From assembly GCF_002920635.1 (NCBI RefSeq), contig NZ_PQSR01000016.1, positions 1 to 64,000 of the forward strand: a stretch of DNA of 64,000 nt. The letters are read 5' to 3'. A program made the position numbers and the translations under genes. Position 1 is the stretch's first letter, and each line of letters opens with the position of its first letter. The notes under the pieces are model-generated. The model was not told the origin of the DNA and ran no database searches. It saw only the letters and a program-made list of their open reading frames with translations. The stretch comes from Streptomyces sp. Ru72. Lineage in GTDB: Bacteria > Actinomycetota > Actinomycetes > Streptomycetales > Streptomycetaceae. Shown here in pieces: positions 26,661-35,299 of this stretch.

Positions 26661-27422
26661 CTACTCCTCCGACTCCGCGTCGGCGCCCGCCTCGGCCTCC
26701 GCCTCCGCCGCCGTCGACGCACCGTCCGCCTGCAACAGCCGCGACAGCTGACGGCCGGTGATCCGCCTGAACTTGCGCTTCTGCGGCCGCGTACGGTCCA
26801 GCACCGCGACCTCCAGACGCTCCGCCGGAATCTCCCGCTCACTGCCGTTCGTGTCACGCGACAGCGCCTGCACCGCCAGCTTCAGCGCCTCCGCCAACGT
26901 CATACCGTCACGATGACGCTGATCGAGAAAACTGCTGATCTGCTCCGCATTGCCACCGACCGCCACCGAACCGTGCTCGTCCACGATCGACCCGTCATGC
27001 GGCAGACGGTAGATCTGATCACCCTCCGGGGTCTCCCCCACCTCGGCGACCACCAGCTCCACCTCGTACGGCTTCTCCGCCGCACTCGAGAAGATCGTGC
27101 CCAGCGTCTGCGCGTACACGTTCGCCAGACCCCGGGCGGTGACATCATCACGGTCGTACGTGTAGCCGCGCAGGTCGGCGTAACGCACACCACCGATCCG
27201 CAGGTTCTCGTACTCGTTGTACTTGCCGGCGGCCGCGAAACCGATCCGGTCGTAGATCTCACTGAACTTGTGCAGCGCACGGGACGGGTTCTCACCGACG
27301 AACACGATGCCGTCGGCGTACTGCATCACGACCAGACTGCGGCCGCGCGCGATGCCCTTACGGGCGTACTCCGCCCGGTCGGCCATGGCCTGCTGGGGGG
27401 AGACATAGAACGGCGTCGACAC
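26661..27422 (-). CDS. prcA: 20S proteasome alpha subunit
   Basis: 253 residues. Alpha subunits form the outer, gating rings of the 20S core particle and have no catalytic threonine. The N-terminus [20 protein letters not shown] holds the gate peptide and the first helix ([14 protein letters not shown]). The C-terminal 20 residues are almost only Ala, Glu and Asp, a long acidic tail. GTG start at 27422; a GGGA ribosome site is about 10 bases upstream. It follows prcB after 61 bp and is the last gene of the proteasome cluster. Confidence 0.95.
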   Translation of the reverse strand: MSTPFYVSPQQAMADRAEYARKGIARGRSLVVMQYADGIVFVGENPSRALHKFSEIYDRIGFAAAGKYNEYENLRIGGVRYADLRGYTYDRDDVTARGLANVYAQTLGTIFSSAAEKPYEVELVVAEVGETPEGDQIYRLPHDGSIVDEHGSVAVGGNAEQISSFLDQRHRDGMTLAEALKLAVQALSRDTNGSEREIPAERLEVAVLDRTRPQKRKFRRITGRQLSRLLQADGASTAAEAEAEAGADAESEE

Positions 27423-27483
27423 CGGTTATCCGTCCCTTTCTGTCGAAGTCACGCGATCACCTTGATAACAACCGGTCCCGCCG

Positions 27484-28329
27484 TCAGAGCAGCGCGGCCC
27501 GCGGACCGTCGGGCTGCTCCAGACGCCGCTCCAGGATCGAACGGGCGATCCCGGACGACTCGTCGTCGGTCAGCCGGCGGAAGCCGTCCTCGGTGATCAC
27601 GGTGACGATCGGATAAATCCGGCGAGCGACATCGGGACCACCGGTCGCCGAGTCGTCGTCCGCCGCGTCGTAGAGGGCCTGAACCACCAGGGTCGTGGCC
27701 TGCTCCTCGGTCAGATCCTCACGGTAGAGCTTCTTCATGGCACCACGCGCGAAGATCGAGCCCGAACCCGTGGCCGCGAAGCCCTGCTCCTCGGAACGGC
27801 CGCCCGTCACGTCGTAGGAGAAGATGCGGCCCTTGCCACGGTCCAGGTCGTAACCGGCGAAAAGCGGGACCACGGCAAGACCCTGCATGGCCATGCCCAG
27901 ATTGGAACGGATCATGGTCGACAGACGGTTCGCCTTGCCCTCCAGGGACAGCTGCGCACCCTCGACCTTCTCGAAGTGCTCCAGCTCCAGCTGGAACAGC
28001 TTCACCATCTCGACGGCGAGACCCGCCGTGCCGGCGATACCCACGGCCGAGTACTCGTCCGCCGGGAACACCTTCTCGATGTCCCGCTGCGCGATCACAT
28101 TGCCCATCGTCGCCCGGCGGTCACCCGCGAGCACGACGCCCCCCGGGAACGTCGTGGCCACGATGGTCGTGCCGTGCGGAGCCTCGATCACGCCCTGCGT
28201 GGGCGGCAGCTGCCGGTTGCCGGGCAGCAGCTCGGGCTGGTGCTCCGACAGGAAGTCCATGAAGGACGACGAGCCAGGCGTCAGGAAGGCAGCTGGTAGA
28301 CGCCCGGTGCTACGAGGATTGGCTTCCAC
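27484..28329 (-). CDS. prcB: 20S proteasome beta subunit (proteolytic)
   Basis: 281-residue precursor. The catalytic threonine is exposed by cutting after Gly53: the junction reads [16 protein letters not shown], giving a 53-residue propeptide. The catalytic Lys is in [15 protein letters not shown]; later conserved blocks include [19 protein letters not shown] start at 28329 with AAGGA 5 bases upstream. The first 49 bases overlap the end of the endonuclease-like gene in another frame, so the two are translationally linked. A longer in-frame extension to 28416 lies inside that gene and was rejected. Confidence 0.95.
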   Translation of the reverse strand: MEANPRSTGRLPAAFLTPGSSSFMDFLSEHQPELLPGNRQLPPTQGVIEAPHGTTIVATTFPGGVVLAGDRRATMGNVIAQRDIEKVFPADEYSAVGIAGTAGLAVEMVKLFQLELEHFEKVEGAQLSLEGKANRLSTMIRSNLGMAMQGLAVVPLFAGYDLDRGKGRIFSYDVTGGRSEEQGFAATGSGSIFARGAMKKLYREDLTEEQATTLVVQALYDAADDDSATGGPDVARRIYPIVTVITEDGFRRLTDDESSGIARSILERRLEQPDGPRAALL

Positions 28330-28886
28330 GCGTTTCCTTCCACGTATGTCGCAGCCCGCCTTATCACGTCGGGCCGATCCTTGAACTGCCCCAGTGCGGC
28401 ATTGCAGCTGAAGCACAGTACGCCACGGACCCTACCCGTCTCATGGCAGTGATCCACATGCGCTGCCGGGGCCGATAGACATATGCAACAGACGCCTGCT
28501 TGGGAGGCGATCAACTCGTCACGTTCGGCCTCGGTGATGCCGTACTGACGCTTCAGGTGGTCTTGCCGCCCCTGCACGGCACGGCACGCCTTGCAGCGCG
28601 TCGACAGGCCGTCGGACGCCGTCGCGTTGCGATGCCACTCGCTGTGGGGCTTGACCTCGCCACACGTCCGGCAGAGCTTGTGCCCCGGCGGCACGTCGAC
28701 CTTCTCGCGCACCGGCTTGCCCATGGCCTCCCGGCGGCGCCGGGAGTGCCCGGCGCTGTACTCCGCCACGCACTCCCGGCACCACACCTGGAGGCCGTCA
28801 CTCCGATTCTTGTCGCGTGCGAACGCACCAGGCGGCAAGTCGCGCTTGCATTTCGTGCACTGCTTCGCGTTCGGTTCCTCAGCCAC
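28281..28886 (-). CDS. Endonuclease VII-like HNH protein inside the proteasome operon
   Basis: 201 residues. The C-terminal half is a recombination endonuclease VII-type His-Me (HNH) domain: [20 protein letters not shown] followed by [16 protein letters not shown], with the DHCH metal site and two structural CxxC pairs. The N-terminal half holds two similar zinc modules, CTKC...CREC (about 10-40) and CRTC...CKAC (about 73-105), each with a K-x-C-x-x-C and a DGL-x-x-x-C pattern. It begins 49 bp after pup and its last 49 bases overlap prcB. A nuclease in a protein-degradation operon is unexpected; family activity suggests cleavage of branched or damaged DNA. All expected zinc and catalytic residues are present. 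Confidence 0.85.
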   Translation of the reverse strand: MAEEPNAKQCTKCKRDLPPGAFARDKNRSDGLQVWCRECVAEYSAGHSRRRREAMGKPVREKVDVPPGHKLCRTCGEVKPHSEWHRNATASDGLSTRCKACRAVQGRQDHLKRQYGITEAERDELIASQAGVCCICLSAPAAHVDHCHETGRVRGVLCFSCNAALGQFKDRPDVIRRAATYVEGNAWKPILVAPGVYQLPS

Positions 28887-28935
28887 CCGATCCCCCCGCC
28901 GCCTTCATTTCGAAGGAAAAGTGACCGGTGAGCCT

Positions 28936-29154
28936 TTACTCGCCACCCTTCTGCACGAAGGAGCGCACGAAATCCTCGGCATTTTCTTCGAGTACGTCAT
29001 CGATTTCGTCGAGGACGGAGTCCACATCGTCGCTCAGCTTCTCCTGCCGCTCCTTGAGATCCCCCGAAGCCTGAGCCTCCTGCTCCTGCTCCTCGATCTC
29101 CTCGGTGGAGCGCGTGGCCTTCTGCTGGCCGCCGCCGGTGTCCTTGGTCGCCAT
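28936..29154 (-). CDS. pup: Prokaryotic ubiquitin-like protein Pup
   Basis: 72 residues, disordered and acidic. The conserved C-terminal half with VDSVLDEIDDVLEENAEDF and VRSFVQKGGE binds the ARC coiled coil and PafA. The gene itself encodes a terminal Glu (codon GAG before TAA), so no deamidation of a terminal Gln is needed before ligation. The ATG at 29154 gives MATKDTGGGQQKATRSTEE; ten upstream in-frame codons were left out. Gap to dop upstream is 188 bp, with a hairpin, so pup may have its own promoter. Confidence 0.97.
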   Translation of the reverse strand: MATKDTGGGQQKATRSTEEIEEQEQEAQASGDLKERQEKLSDDVDSVLDEIDDVLEENAEDFVRSFVQKGGE

Positions 29155-29291
29155 AACCCTCACCCCGCTCAGTTCGCCCGACATGGTCGACAGGTCGGCT
29201 TTCCTGCCGATCGGTGGTGATCAGACCCTACTAGCCGGGTCCGACAATGGCCCCGCAGTTACTCCAACGTGCGGGGACCACCTCGATGATT

Positions 29292-29326
29292 CCCGGCCGC
29301 CGGGATTTACACCCCGGGCGGCCGGG
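29292..29326. terminator. Hairpin between dop and pup
   Basis: 10-bp arms at 29292-29301 and 29317-29326 (CCCGGCCGCC/GGCGGCCGGG) with extra G/C pairing in the loop, starting 17 bp past the dop stop. It may end or attenuate the dop message before pup. Confidence 0.65.
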
Positions 29327-29342
29327 CTCGTCCGAGTACCCC

Positions 29343-30854
29343 TCAGCCGCCTGACAGGACCCTGACCAGGTCCTCGGCCGTGCGGCAGCGGTCCAGGAGC
29401 TCCTTGACGTGATTACGCGTTCCGCGTAGCGGTTCCAGGGTTGGAACGCGCTGGAGGGAGTCCCGGCCGGGGAGGTCGAAGATGACCGAGTCCCAGGAGG
29501 CGGCCGCGACGTCGTCCGCGTACTGCTCGAGGCAGCGGCCGCGGAAGTAGGCGCGGGTGTCCTCCGGTGGCTTCGTACGGGCCCGCTCGACCTCTGTCTC
29601 GTCCAGAAGGCGCTTCATGCGCCCGCGGGCCGCGAGGCGGTTGTACAGGCCCTTCTCGGGGCGTACGTCGGCGTACTGGAGGTCGAGGAGGTGGAGCTTG
29701 GCGGCGTCCCAGTCGAGGCCGTCGCGGCGGCGGTAGCCCTCCATGAGTTCCCGCTTGGCGACCCAGTCGAGCTCCCCCGCCAGGCTCATCGGATCGTGCT
29801 CGAGGCGGTTGAGGGTGTCCTCCCAGCGGGAGAGGACGTCCTTTGTCTGGTCGTCCGCGTCGGCGCCGTACCGCTCCTCGACGTACTTGCGGGAGAGTTC
29901 GTAGTACTCCATCTGGAGCTGGACGGCGGTGAGTGTGCGGCCGCTGCGCAGGGTGATCAGGCGCTTGAGCGTCGGGTCGTGGGAGACCTGGTGCAGTGTC
30001 CGTACGGGCTGGTCGACCGCGAGGTCGACGGCGATGAAGCCGTCCTCGATCATGGACAGGACCAGCGCGGTCGTGCCCAGCTTCAGGTAGGTCGAGATCT
30101 CCGACAGGTTCGCGTCGCCGATGATCACGTGGAGGCGGCGGTATTTCTCCGCGTCCGCGTGCGGTTCGTCGCGGGTGTTGATGATGGGGCGCTTGAGCGT
30201 CGTCTCCAAGCCGACCTCGACTTCGAAGTAGTCGGCGCGCTGGCTGAGCTGGAAGCCGTGTTCGTGGCCGTCCTGGCCGATGCCGACGCGGCCGGCTCCG
30301 GCGATGACCTGGCGGGAGACGAAGAAGGGGGTGAGGTGGCGCACGATGTCCGAGAAGGGGGTTTCCCGCTTCATCAGGTAGTTCTCGTGCGTGCCGTAGC
30401 TGGCGCCCTTGTTGTCGGTGTTGTTCTTGTAGAGGTGGATGGGTTGGGCGCCGGGGAGCTGGGCGGCTCGTTCTGCGGCTTCTGCCATGATGCGTTCGCC
30501 GGCTTTGTCCCAGAGGACGGCGTCGCGGGGGTTGGTCACCTCGGGTGCGCTGTATTCGGGGTGTGCGTGGTCGACGTAGAGCCGTGCGCCGTTGGTGAGG
30601 ATGACGTTGGCGAGGCCGATGTCCTCGTCGGTGAGCTGGCTGGCGTCGGCGGCCTCGCGGGCGAGGTCGAAGCCTCGCGCGTCCCGCAGCGGGTTTTCTT
30701 CCTCGAAGTCCCAGCGGGCCCGGCGGGCCCGGTGCATCGCTGCCGCGTAGGCGTTGACGATCTGGGATGAGGTGAGCATGGCATTGGCGTTGGGGTGGCC
30801 GGGGACGGAGATGCCGTACTCCGTCTCGATGCCCATTACTCGCCGTACGGTCAT
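29343..30854 (-). CDS. dop: Depupylase/deamidase Dop
   Basis: 503-residue paralogue of PafA that removes Pup from proteins. Shared blocks: [18 protein letters not shown] at the start, [18 protein letters not shown] (catalytic Asp region, about 88-105), [20 protein letters not shown] and [20 protein letters not shown]. The segment of about 40 residues between the first two blocks (residues 40-85) is the Dop-specific loop absent from PafA. Since Pup here already ends in Glu, depupylation rather than deamidation should be its main job. ATG with GGAGGG 4 bases upstream; 234 bp after arc, with a terminator between. Confidence 0.96.
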   Translation of the reverse strand: MTVRRVMGIETEYGISVPGHPNANAMLTSSQIVNAYAAAMHRARRARWDFEEENPLRDARGFDLAREAADASQLTDEDIGLANVILTNGARLYVDHAHPEYSAPEVTNPRDAVLWDKAGERIMAEAAERAAQLPGAQPIHLYKNNTDNKGASYGTHENYLMKRETPFSDIVRHLTPFFVSRQVIAGAGRVGIGQDGHEHGFQLSQRADYFEVEVGLETTLKRPIINTRDEPHADAEKYRRLHVIIGDANLSEISTYLKLGTTALVLSMIEDGFIAVDLAVDQPVRTLHQVSHDPTLKRLITLRSGRTLTAVQLQMEYYELSRKYVEERYGADADDQTKDVLSRWEDTLNRLEHDPMSLAGELDWVAKRELMEGYRRRDGLDWDAAKLHLLDLQYADVRPEKGLYNRLAARGRMKRLLDETEVERARTKPPEDTRAYFRGRCLEQYADDVAAASWDSVIFDLPGRDSLQRVPTLEPLRGTRNHVKELLDRCRTAEDLVRVLSGG

Positions 30855-31045
30855 GCGGCCCTCCTTGCCCGGCGGCGCCCTCGGTCGGGGGCGGCGCTCA
30901 GATACCGCTGGTGCTCCGGTGCGCGTGCGGTGCCCGTCCCCGCACGGCGCGACGCGGCGGTAACAAAGAGCCTAGAACGCCTTTGCGCTGGTGGGGAGAT
31001 CATTTGCGTCATTGCTGTGCTCCAGCCGTGGCCTGAAAAGCAGTG

Positions 31046-31078
31046 GGCTGCGGGTACCCGGTGGGGGCACCCGCAGCC
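31046..31078. terminator. Hairpin terminator after arc
   Basis: Perfect 10-bp arms, 31046-31055 and 31069-31078. On the minus strand it begins 11 bp past the arc stop and is followed within about 6 bases by a TTTT run, so it may work as an intrinsic terminator. Confidence 0.8.
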
Positions 31079-31088
31079 GCCCTTGCTT

Positions 31089-32855
31089 TTACAGGTACTG
31101 ACCGGTGTTTGCCACCGTGTCGATGGAGCGACCGGTGTCTGCGCCTTGCTTTCCGGTGATAAGGGTGCGGATGTAGACGATCCGTTCGCCCTTCTTTCCG
31201 GAGATTCGGGCCCAGTCGTCGGGGTTGGTGGTGTTGGGCAGGTCCTCGTTCTCCTTGAACTCGTCCACGCACGCCTGGAGGAGGTGGGAGACGCGGAGGC
31301 CTTTCTGGTTGTGTTCGAGGAAGTCCTTGATGGCCATCTTCTTGGCGCGGCCGACGATGTTCTCGATCATGGCGCCGGAGTTGAAGTCCTTGAAGTAGAG
31401 GACTTCCTTGTCGCCGTTGGCGTAGGTGACTTCCAGGAAGCGGTTCTCGTCGGACTCGGCGTACATCTGTTCCACGGCGGTCTGGATCATGGCCTGGACA
31501 GTGGCGCCCTTGTCGCCTCCGTGTTCGCTGACGTCGTCGGCGTGCAGGGGGAGGTTTTCGGTGAGGTACTTCCCGAAGATGTCCTTGGCTGCTTCGGCGT
31601 CCGGACGTTCGATCTTGATCTTCACGTCGAGGCGGCCGGGGCGCAGGATGGCGGGGTCGATCATGTCCTCGCGGTTGGAGGCGCCGATGACCACGACGTT
31701 CTGCAGGCCCTCCACACCGTCGATCTCGGCGAGGAGCTGGGGGACGATGGTGTTCTCCACGTCCGAGCTGACGCCGGAGCCGCGGGTGCGGAAGAGGGAT
31801 TCCATCTCGTCGAAGAAGACGATGACGGGGGTGCCCTCGCTGGCCTTCTCGCGGGCTCGCTGGAAGACGAGGCGGATCTGTCGTTCGGTTTCGCCGACGT
31901 ACTTGTTCAGGAGCTCGGGGCCCTTGATGTTGAGGAAGAAGCTCTTGCCGGCGGCCTGGCCGGTCACTTCGGCGACCTTTTTGGCGAGGGAGTTCGCCAC
32001 GGCCTTGGCGATGAGGGTCTTGCCGCATCCGGGGGGTCCGTAGAGGAGGACTCCCTTGGGCGGGCGCAGCTCGTGCTCCTTGAAGAGGTCGGGGTAGAGG
32101 TACGGGAGCTCGACCGCGTCGCGGATGGCTTCGATCTGGCCGGCGAGGCCACCGATCGCCTCGTAGCCGATGTCGGGTACCTCTTCGAGGACGAGTTCTT
32201 CGACCTCGCTCTTGGGGACGACCTCGTAGACGTAGCCGGAGCGGGGTTCGAGCAGGAGGGCGTCGCCGGGGCGGATGGTGACGTCCAGCAGCGGCTCGGC
32301 GAGCCGTACCACCCGTTCCTCGTCGGTGTGCCCGAGCACCAGGGCGCGCTCGCCGTCCTCGAGGACTTCCTTGAGGGTGACGATGTCCCCGACGCGCTCG
32401 AACTCCATGGCTTCGACCACGTTGAGCGCTTCGTTGAGCATTACTTCCTGGCCGCGGCGGAGCTCGTCGAGGTCCACGCTGGGGCTGACGTTCACGCGGA
32501 GTTTGCGGCCTCCGGTGAAGATGTCGGCGGTGCCGTCCTCGTTCGCCTGCAGGAAGACACCGAAGCCGGCCGGTGGCTGTGCGAGCCGGTCGACTTCTTC
32601 CTTGAGGGCCACGATCTGGTCGCGGGCCTCGCGGAGCGTGTTGGCGAGCCGCTCGTTCTGCGCGGACACGCCGGCCAGGTTGGTCTGCAGCTCGACGATC
32701 CGCTCTTCGAGAATTCTCGTGTGTCGCGGAGAGTCGGCGAGCTTGCGTCGCAGGACGGCGATCTCCTGCTCAAGGTAGGCGATCTGCCCGGCAGGGTCGT
32801 CGGACCCTCGTCCCGGGCGGATGCCGCGGTTCATGTCGTCGTCGTGGGCTGCCAC
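31089..32855 (-). CDS. arc: Proteasome-activating AAA ATPase (ARC/Mpa)
   Basis: 588-residue ring ATPase that recognises Pup, unfolds the tagged protein and threads it into the 20S core. Order: coiled coil (about 20-80), tandem OB domains (about 85-235), AAA domain with Walker A GPPGCGKT near 285 and Walker [11 protein letters not shown] near 355, and the C-terminal GQYL that docks into the alpha ring. The GTG at 32855 is preferred over a TTG six codons upstream because GGAGGAGG lies just before it. It is divergent from the ferredoxin gene. Confidence 0.96.
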   Translation of the reverse strand: MAAHDDDMNRGIRPGRGSDDPAGQIAYLEQEIAVLRRKLADSPRHTRILEERIVELQTNLAGVSAQNERLANTLREARDQIVALKEEVDRLAQPPAGFGVFLQANEDGTADIFTGGRKLRVNVSPSVDLDELRRGQEVMLNEALNVVEAMEFERVGDIVTLKEVLEDGERALVLGHTDEERVVRLAEPLLDVTIRPGDALLLEPRSGYVYEVVPKSEVEELVLEEVPDIGYEAIGGLAGQIEAIRDAVELPYLYPDLFKEHELRPPKGVLLYGPPGCGKTLIAKAVANSLAKKVAEVTGQAAGKSFFLNIKGPELLNKYVGETERQIRLVFQRAREKASEGTPVIVFFDEMESLFRTRGSGVSSDVENTIVPQLLAEIDGVEGLQNVVVIGASNREDMIDPAILRPGRLDVKIKIERPDAEAAKDIFGKYLTENLPLHADDVSEHGGDKGATVQAMIQTAVEQMYAESDENRFLEVTYANGDKEVLYFKDFNSGAMIENIVGRAKKMAIKDFLEHNQKGLRVSHLLQACVDEFKENEDLPNTTNPDDWARISGKKGERIVYIRTLITGKQGADTGRSIDTVANTGQYL

Positions 32856-32893
32856 GGTCCTCACCTCCTCCAAGGGGAGCTGGACGCTTCCAG

Positions 32894-32921
32894 ACCCTAC
32901 CTGGGTGGGTGTCGATTGAAA
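32894..32921 (-). promoter_or_regulatory. Possible arc promoter
   Basis: On the minus strand TTTCAA (32921-32916), 16 bases, then TAGGGT (32899-32894), fitting the Streptomyces vegetative -10 pattern TAGRRT. It would start transcription about 30 bp before arc. Read by eye only. Confidence 0.45.
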
Positions 32922-33098
32922 CCCCTAGATCACAAAGACTGTCGGGGTGTGTCCGATCTTCACCCTTGCGCTCTCCCTCACGCCAGGGGAATACCCACCG
33001 AACATGATTGGGAAGCGGCCGAAGGTAGGGTCGAGGTGTTCAACACCCGTCAGAGCTGGCCGGATTCCCGGGGCTCTGCGCAGTAGACGGCAGGGGAG

Positions 33099-33404
33099 AT
33101 GACCGTGCAGCAGGAGGCCGGTGTCGGCGGCGAGGAGCTGGAGGTCTGGATCGATCAGGACCTGTGTACCGGTGACGGCATCTGTGCCCAGTACGCGCCG
33201 GAGGTCTTCGAGCTGGACATCGATGGTCTGGCTTATGTGAAGGGGCCGGACGAGGAGCTTCTGCAGGTCAGGGGCGCTGCGACGCGGGTGCCGCTGCCGC
33301 TGGTGGGGGACGTGGTGGATTCGGCGAGGGAGTGTCCCGGCGAGTGCATCCATGTGCGTCGGGTTTCGGACAGGGTGGAGGTGTACGGCCCGGACGCTGC
33401 GTGA
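33099..33404 (+). CDS. 3Fe-4S ferredoxin
   Basis: Small acidic ferredoxin of 101 residues. The cluster ligands are C-x5-C (CTGDGIC, about residues 23-29) and CPGEC near residue 80, the three-cysteine pattern of the ferredoxins that serve actinobacterial P450s. The second Cys position of a 4Fe-4S site is Gly/Asp, so a 3Fe-4S cluster is expected. There is no P450 next to it. An ATG at 33099 sits directly behind AGGGGAG; the GTG two codons later has better spacing and may be the real start. Confidence 0.9.
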   Translation: MTVQQEAGVGGEELEVWIDQDLCTGDGICAQYAPEVFELDIDGLAYVKGPDEELLQVRGAATRVPLPLVGDVVDSARECPGECIHVRRVSDRVEVYGPDAA

Positions 33405-33406
33405 TC

Positions 33407-33432
33407 ACACGGCCACCTCTGGTCAGCCGTGT
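33407..33432 (+). terminator. Intrinsic-type terminator after the ferredoxin gene
   Basis: 7-bp arms ACACGGC (33407-33413) and GCCGTGT (33426-33432), followed at once by CTCTTTTC on the plus strand. One of few hairpins here with a U-rich tail. Confidence 0.65.
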
Positions 33433-33483
33433 CTCTTTTCTCACATCCTTGGGGCTGGGCGTCGCCCCGTCCGGGCCGTGGGG

Positions 33484-34059
33484 TCAGACGTCGTGGCTGC
33501 CGCCGCCGGTGGTGCGGAGGAATGCGCCGTTCTTCCACTGCCACTTGGCGTTGTCCCTGACGTCGGGGCAGCAACTCGGTACGTCGGATGAGGAGTAGCC
33601 GAGGAGGGTGGCGGTGACGGCGGCGTCGCGGACGGCGAAGTCGGTGACGGTGATGCGGTCCTTGGGGTCGACGAGGGTGGCGACGACGCGGGGTGTGGTG
33701 GTGCCCGCCGCCTGGGTGAGGACGTAGAGGCCGTCGGGTGGGGTGCCCATGCCGGCGTCGCAGTGGACGACGACGACGGTCTCGGGCCGGCCGTCGCCGT
33801 CCAGGTCGCCGGTGGCCTTCTTCACGACGAGGAGCTTGGTGGGGCCGCAGTGGAGGGGGAAGTCGGCCTTGGCGGGGTCGGGGGGTGCGGTGGCGACGGG
33901 CGCGGGCCTGGTCTCGTTGTCGGGTTGGGCCGCCGTTGCGGCGCCGGGCTGCAGCACGGAGGACAGGGCGATCACGCCGGAGACCGCGGTTGCGGTGGCG
34001 ACCCAGTGGATGGGCCGGGTGGTGGTGTGAGCCAGTTCCGGGACGGCGGAGTGCTGCAC
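33484..34059 (-). CDS. Secreted protein of unknown function
   Basis: 191 residues. The N-terminus VQHSAVPELAHTTTRPIHWV leads into a hydrophobic segment ending in AATAA, a plausible signal peptide. The mature part has FG-GAP-like features (DLDGDGRPETVVVV) and four cysteines, including a CC pair in DVPSCCPDVRDNAKWQWKNG. GTG at 34059 chosen because AGGAG lies 10 bases upstream; an ATG at 34107 in the same frame would add 16 residues without a ribosome site. It converges on the ferredoxin gene. No function recognised. Confidence 0.7.
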   Translation of the reverse strand: MQHSAVPELAHTTTRPIHWVATATAVSGVIALSSVLQPGAATAAQPDNETRPAPVATAPPDPAKADFPLHCGPTKLLVVKKATGDLDGDGRPETVVVVHCDAGMGTPPDGLYVLTQAAGTTTPRVVATLVDPKDRITVTDFAVRDAAVTATLLGYSSSDVPSCCPDVRDNAKWQWKNGAFLRTTGGGSHDV

Positions 34060-34278
34060 GGGGGAGGTGTCTCCTGTGAGGGCTGTGCCGGTGGGGGTGC
34101 CCCGCATCGTGCCACACGTCACAGTGCTGGGGAACGGCGGGGTGGGCACTGCTGGTGGCGCGTCAGTTTCCGTCTGCGCCGGGGGTGGAGAGGGATGGGC
34201 GTGCCGATGGGTGGGTGTGTGCGCCTGTGTGTGCTTCGGCGGGTAGGGGGTGTGCGGGTGTGTGTCCTTGAACGCGTG

Positions 34279-34328
34279 AGCGCCGTGGCCGAGTTCCGCG
34301 AGGTGTACGGGAACTCGGCCACGGCGCT
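34279..34328. terminator. Perfect 19-bp hairpin terminator after trmI
   Basis: Arms 34279-34297 and 34310-34328 pair over 19 bp without mismatch, 12-base loop. On the minus strand it begins 31 bp past the trmI stop. Confidence 0.9.
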
Positions 34329-34358
34329 GGTGTGTTGGCGGCCGTGCGGGGGCCGGGG

Positions 34359-35261
34359 TCAGCGGCCGGTGCCTCCGTCGGCGTTGGGGCCGGTGTAGTC
34401 CTCGCCGTAGGCGCCCTTGGCGGGGCGGCGGCGGCGCATGGGCGGCTCGACGCCGTCGGCGAGGCGGCGGGCGGTGAGGAGGAAGCCGGTGTGCCCGATC
34501 ATGCGGTGGTCGGGGCGGACGGCGAGGCCCTCGATGTGCCAGTTGCGGATCATGGTTTCCCAGGCGGTCGGCTCGTTGAAGCAGCCGATCTCGCGGATGG
34601 ACTCGACGGTCCGGGCGAGCTGGGTGGTGGTGGCGACGTAGCAGCAGACGATGCCGCCGGGGACGAGTGCCTTGGAGACGGCCTCGAGGCATTCCCAGGG
34701 GGCGAGCATGTCGAGGATGACGCGGTCGACGTCGGTGTCGGACAGGTTGTCCTGGAGGTCGCCGACGGTGAGCTGCCAGGCGGGGTGGGGGCCGCCGAAG
34801 TAGCGTTCCACGTTGGCCTGGGCGATCTCGGCGAAGTCGGCGCGGCGCTCGTAGCTGTGCAGCATGCCCTGGTCGCCGATGGCGCGCAGCAGGAAGGTGC
34901 TGAGCGAGCCGGAGCCGACGCCGGCTTCCACGACGCGGGCGCCGGGGAAGATGTCGGCGAAGGCGAGGATCTGTCCCGCGTCCTTCGGGTAGACGACGGC
35001 TGCCCCTCGGGGCATGGACAGGACGTAGTCGGGGAGCAGGGGGCGCAGCGCGAGGTAGGCGACGTTCCCGGTGGTGCGGACAACGCTGCCCTCGGGTGCG
35101 CCGATCAGTTCGTCGTGCGGGAAGGAGCCCTTGTGGGTGTGGAAGTTCTTTCCCGCTTCGAGTGTGAACGTGTAGTGGCGGCCCTTGGGGTCGGTCAGCT
35201 GTACCTGGTCCCCGACCTTGAAGGGCCCGCGACGGCGGGCGGCACCGGTCGGTTCGGACAT
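34359..35261 (-). CDS. trmI: tRNA (adenine-58-N1)-methyltransferase
   Basis: 300-residue SAM-dependent methyltransferase that makes 1-methyladenosine at position 58 in the tRNA T-loop. Motif I is ADIFPGARVVEAGVGSGSLS near residue 105; the catalytic block VILDMLAPWECLEAV is near 190. The N-terminal beta domain (about 10-75) matches the TrmI family. In mycobacteria and Streptomyces this gene usually lies near arc, as here. Its start is 39 bp from the stop of the metalloprotease gene upstream, so the two are probably cotranscribed. Confidence 0.93.
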   Translation of the reverse strand: MSEPTGAARRRGPFKVGDQVQLTDPKGRHYTFTLEAGKNFHTHKGSFPHDELIGAPEGSVVRTTGNVAYLALRPLLPDYVLSMPRGAAVVYPKDAGQILAFADIFPGARVVEAGVGSGSLSTFLLRAIGDQGMLHSYERRADFAEIAQANVERYFGGPHPAWQLTVGDLQDNLSDTDVDRVILDMLAPWECLEAVSKALVPGGIVCCYVATTTQLARTVESIREIGCFNEPTAWETMIRNWHIEGLAVRPDHRMIGHTGFLLTARRLADGVEPPMRRRRPAKGAYGEDYTGPNADGGTGR

Positions 35262-35299
35262 GTGACCAGCCTACCGGCACCTGAGGGGGGTGCCGACCA

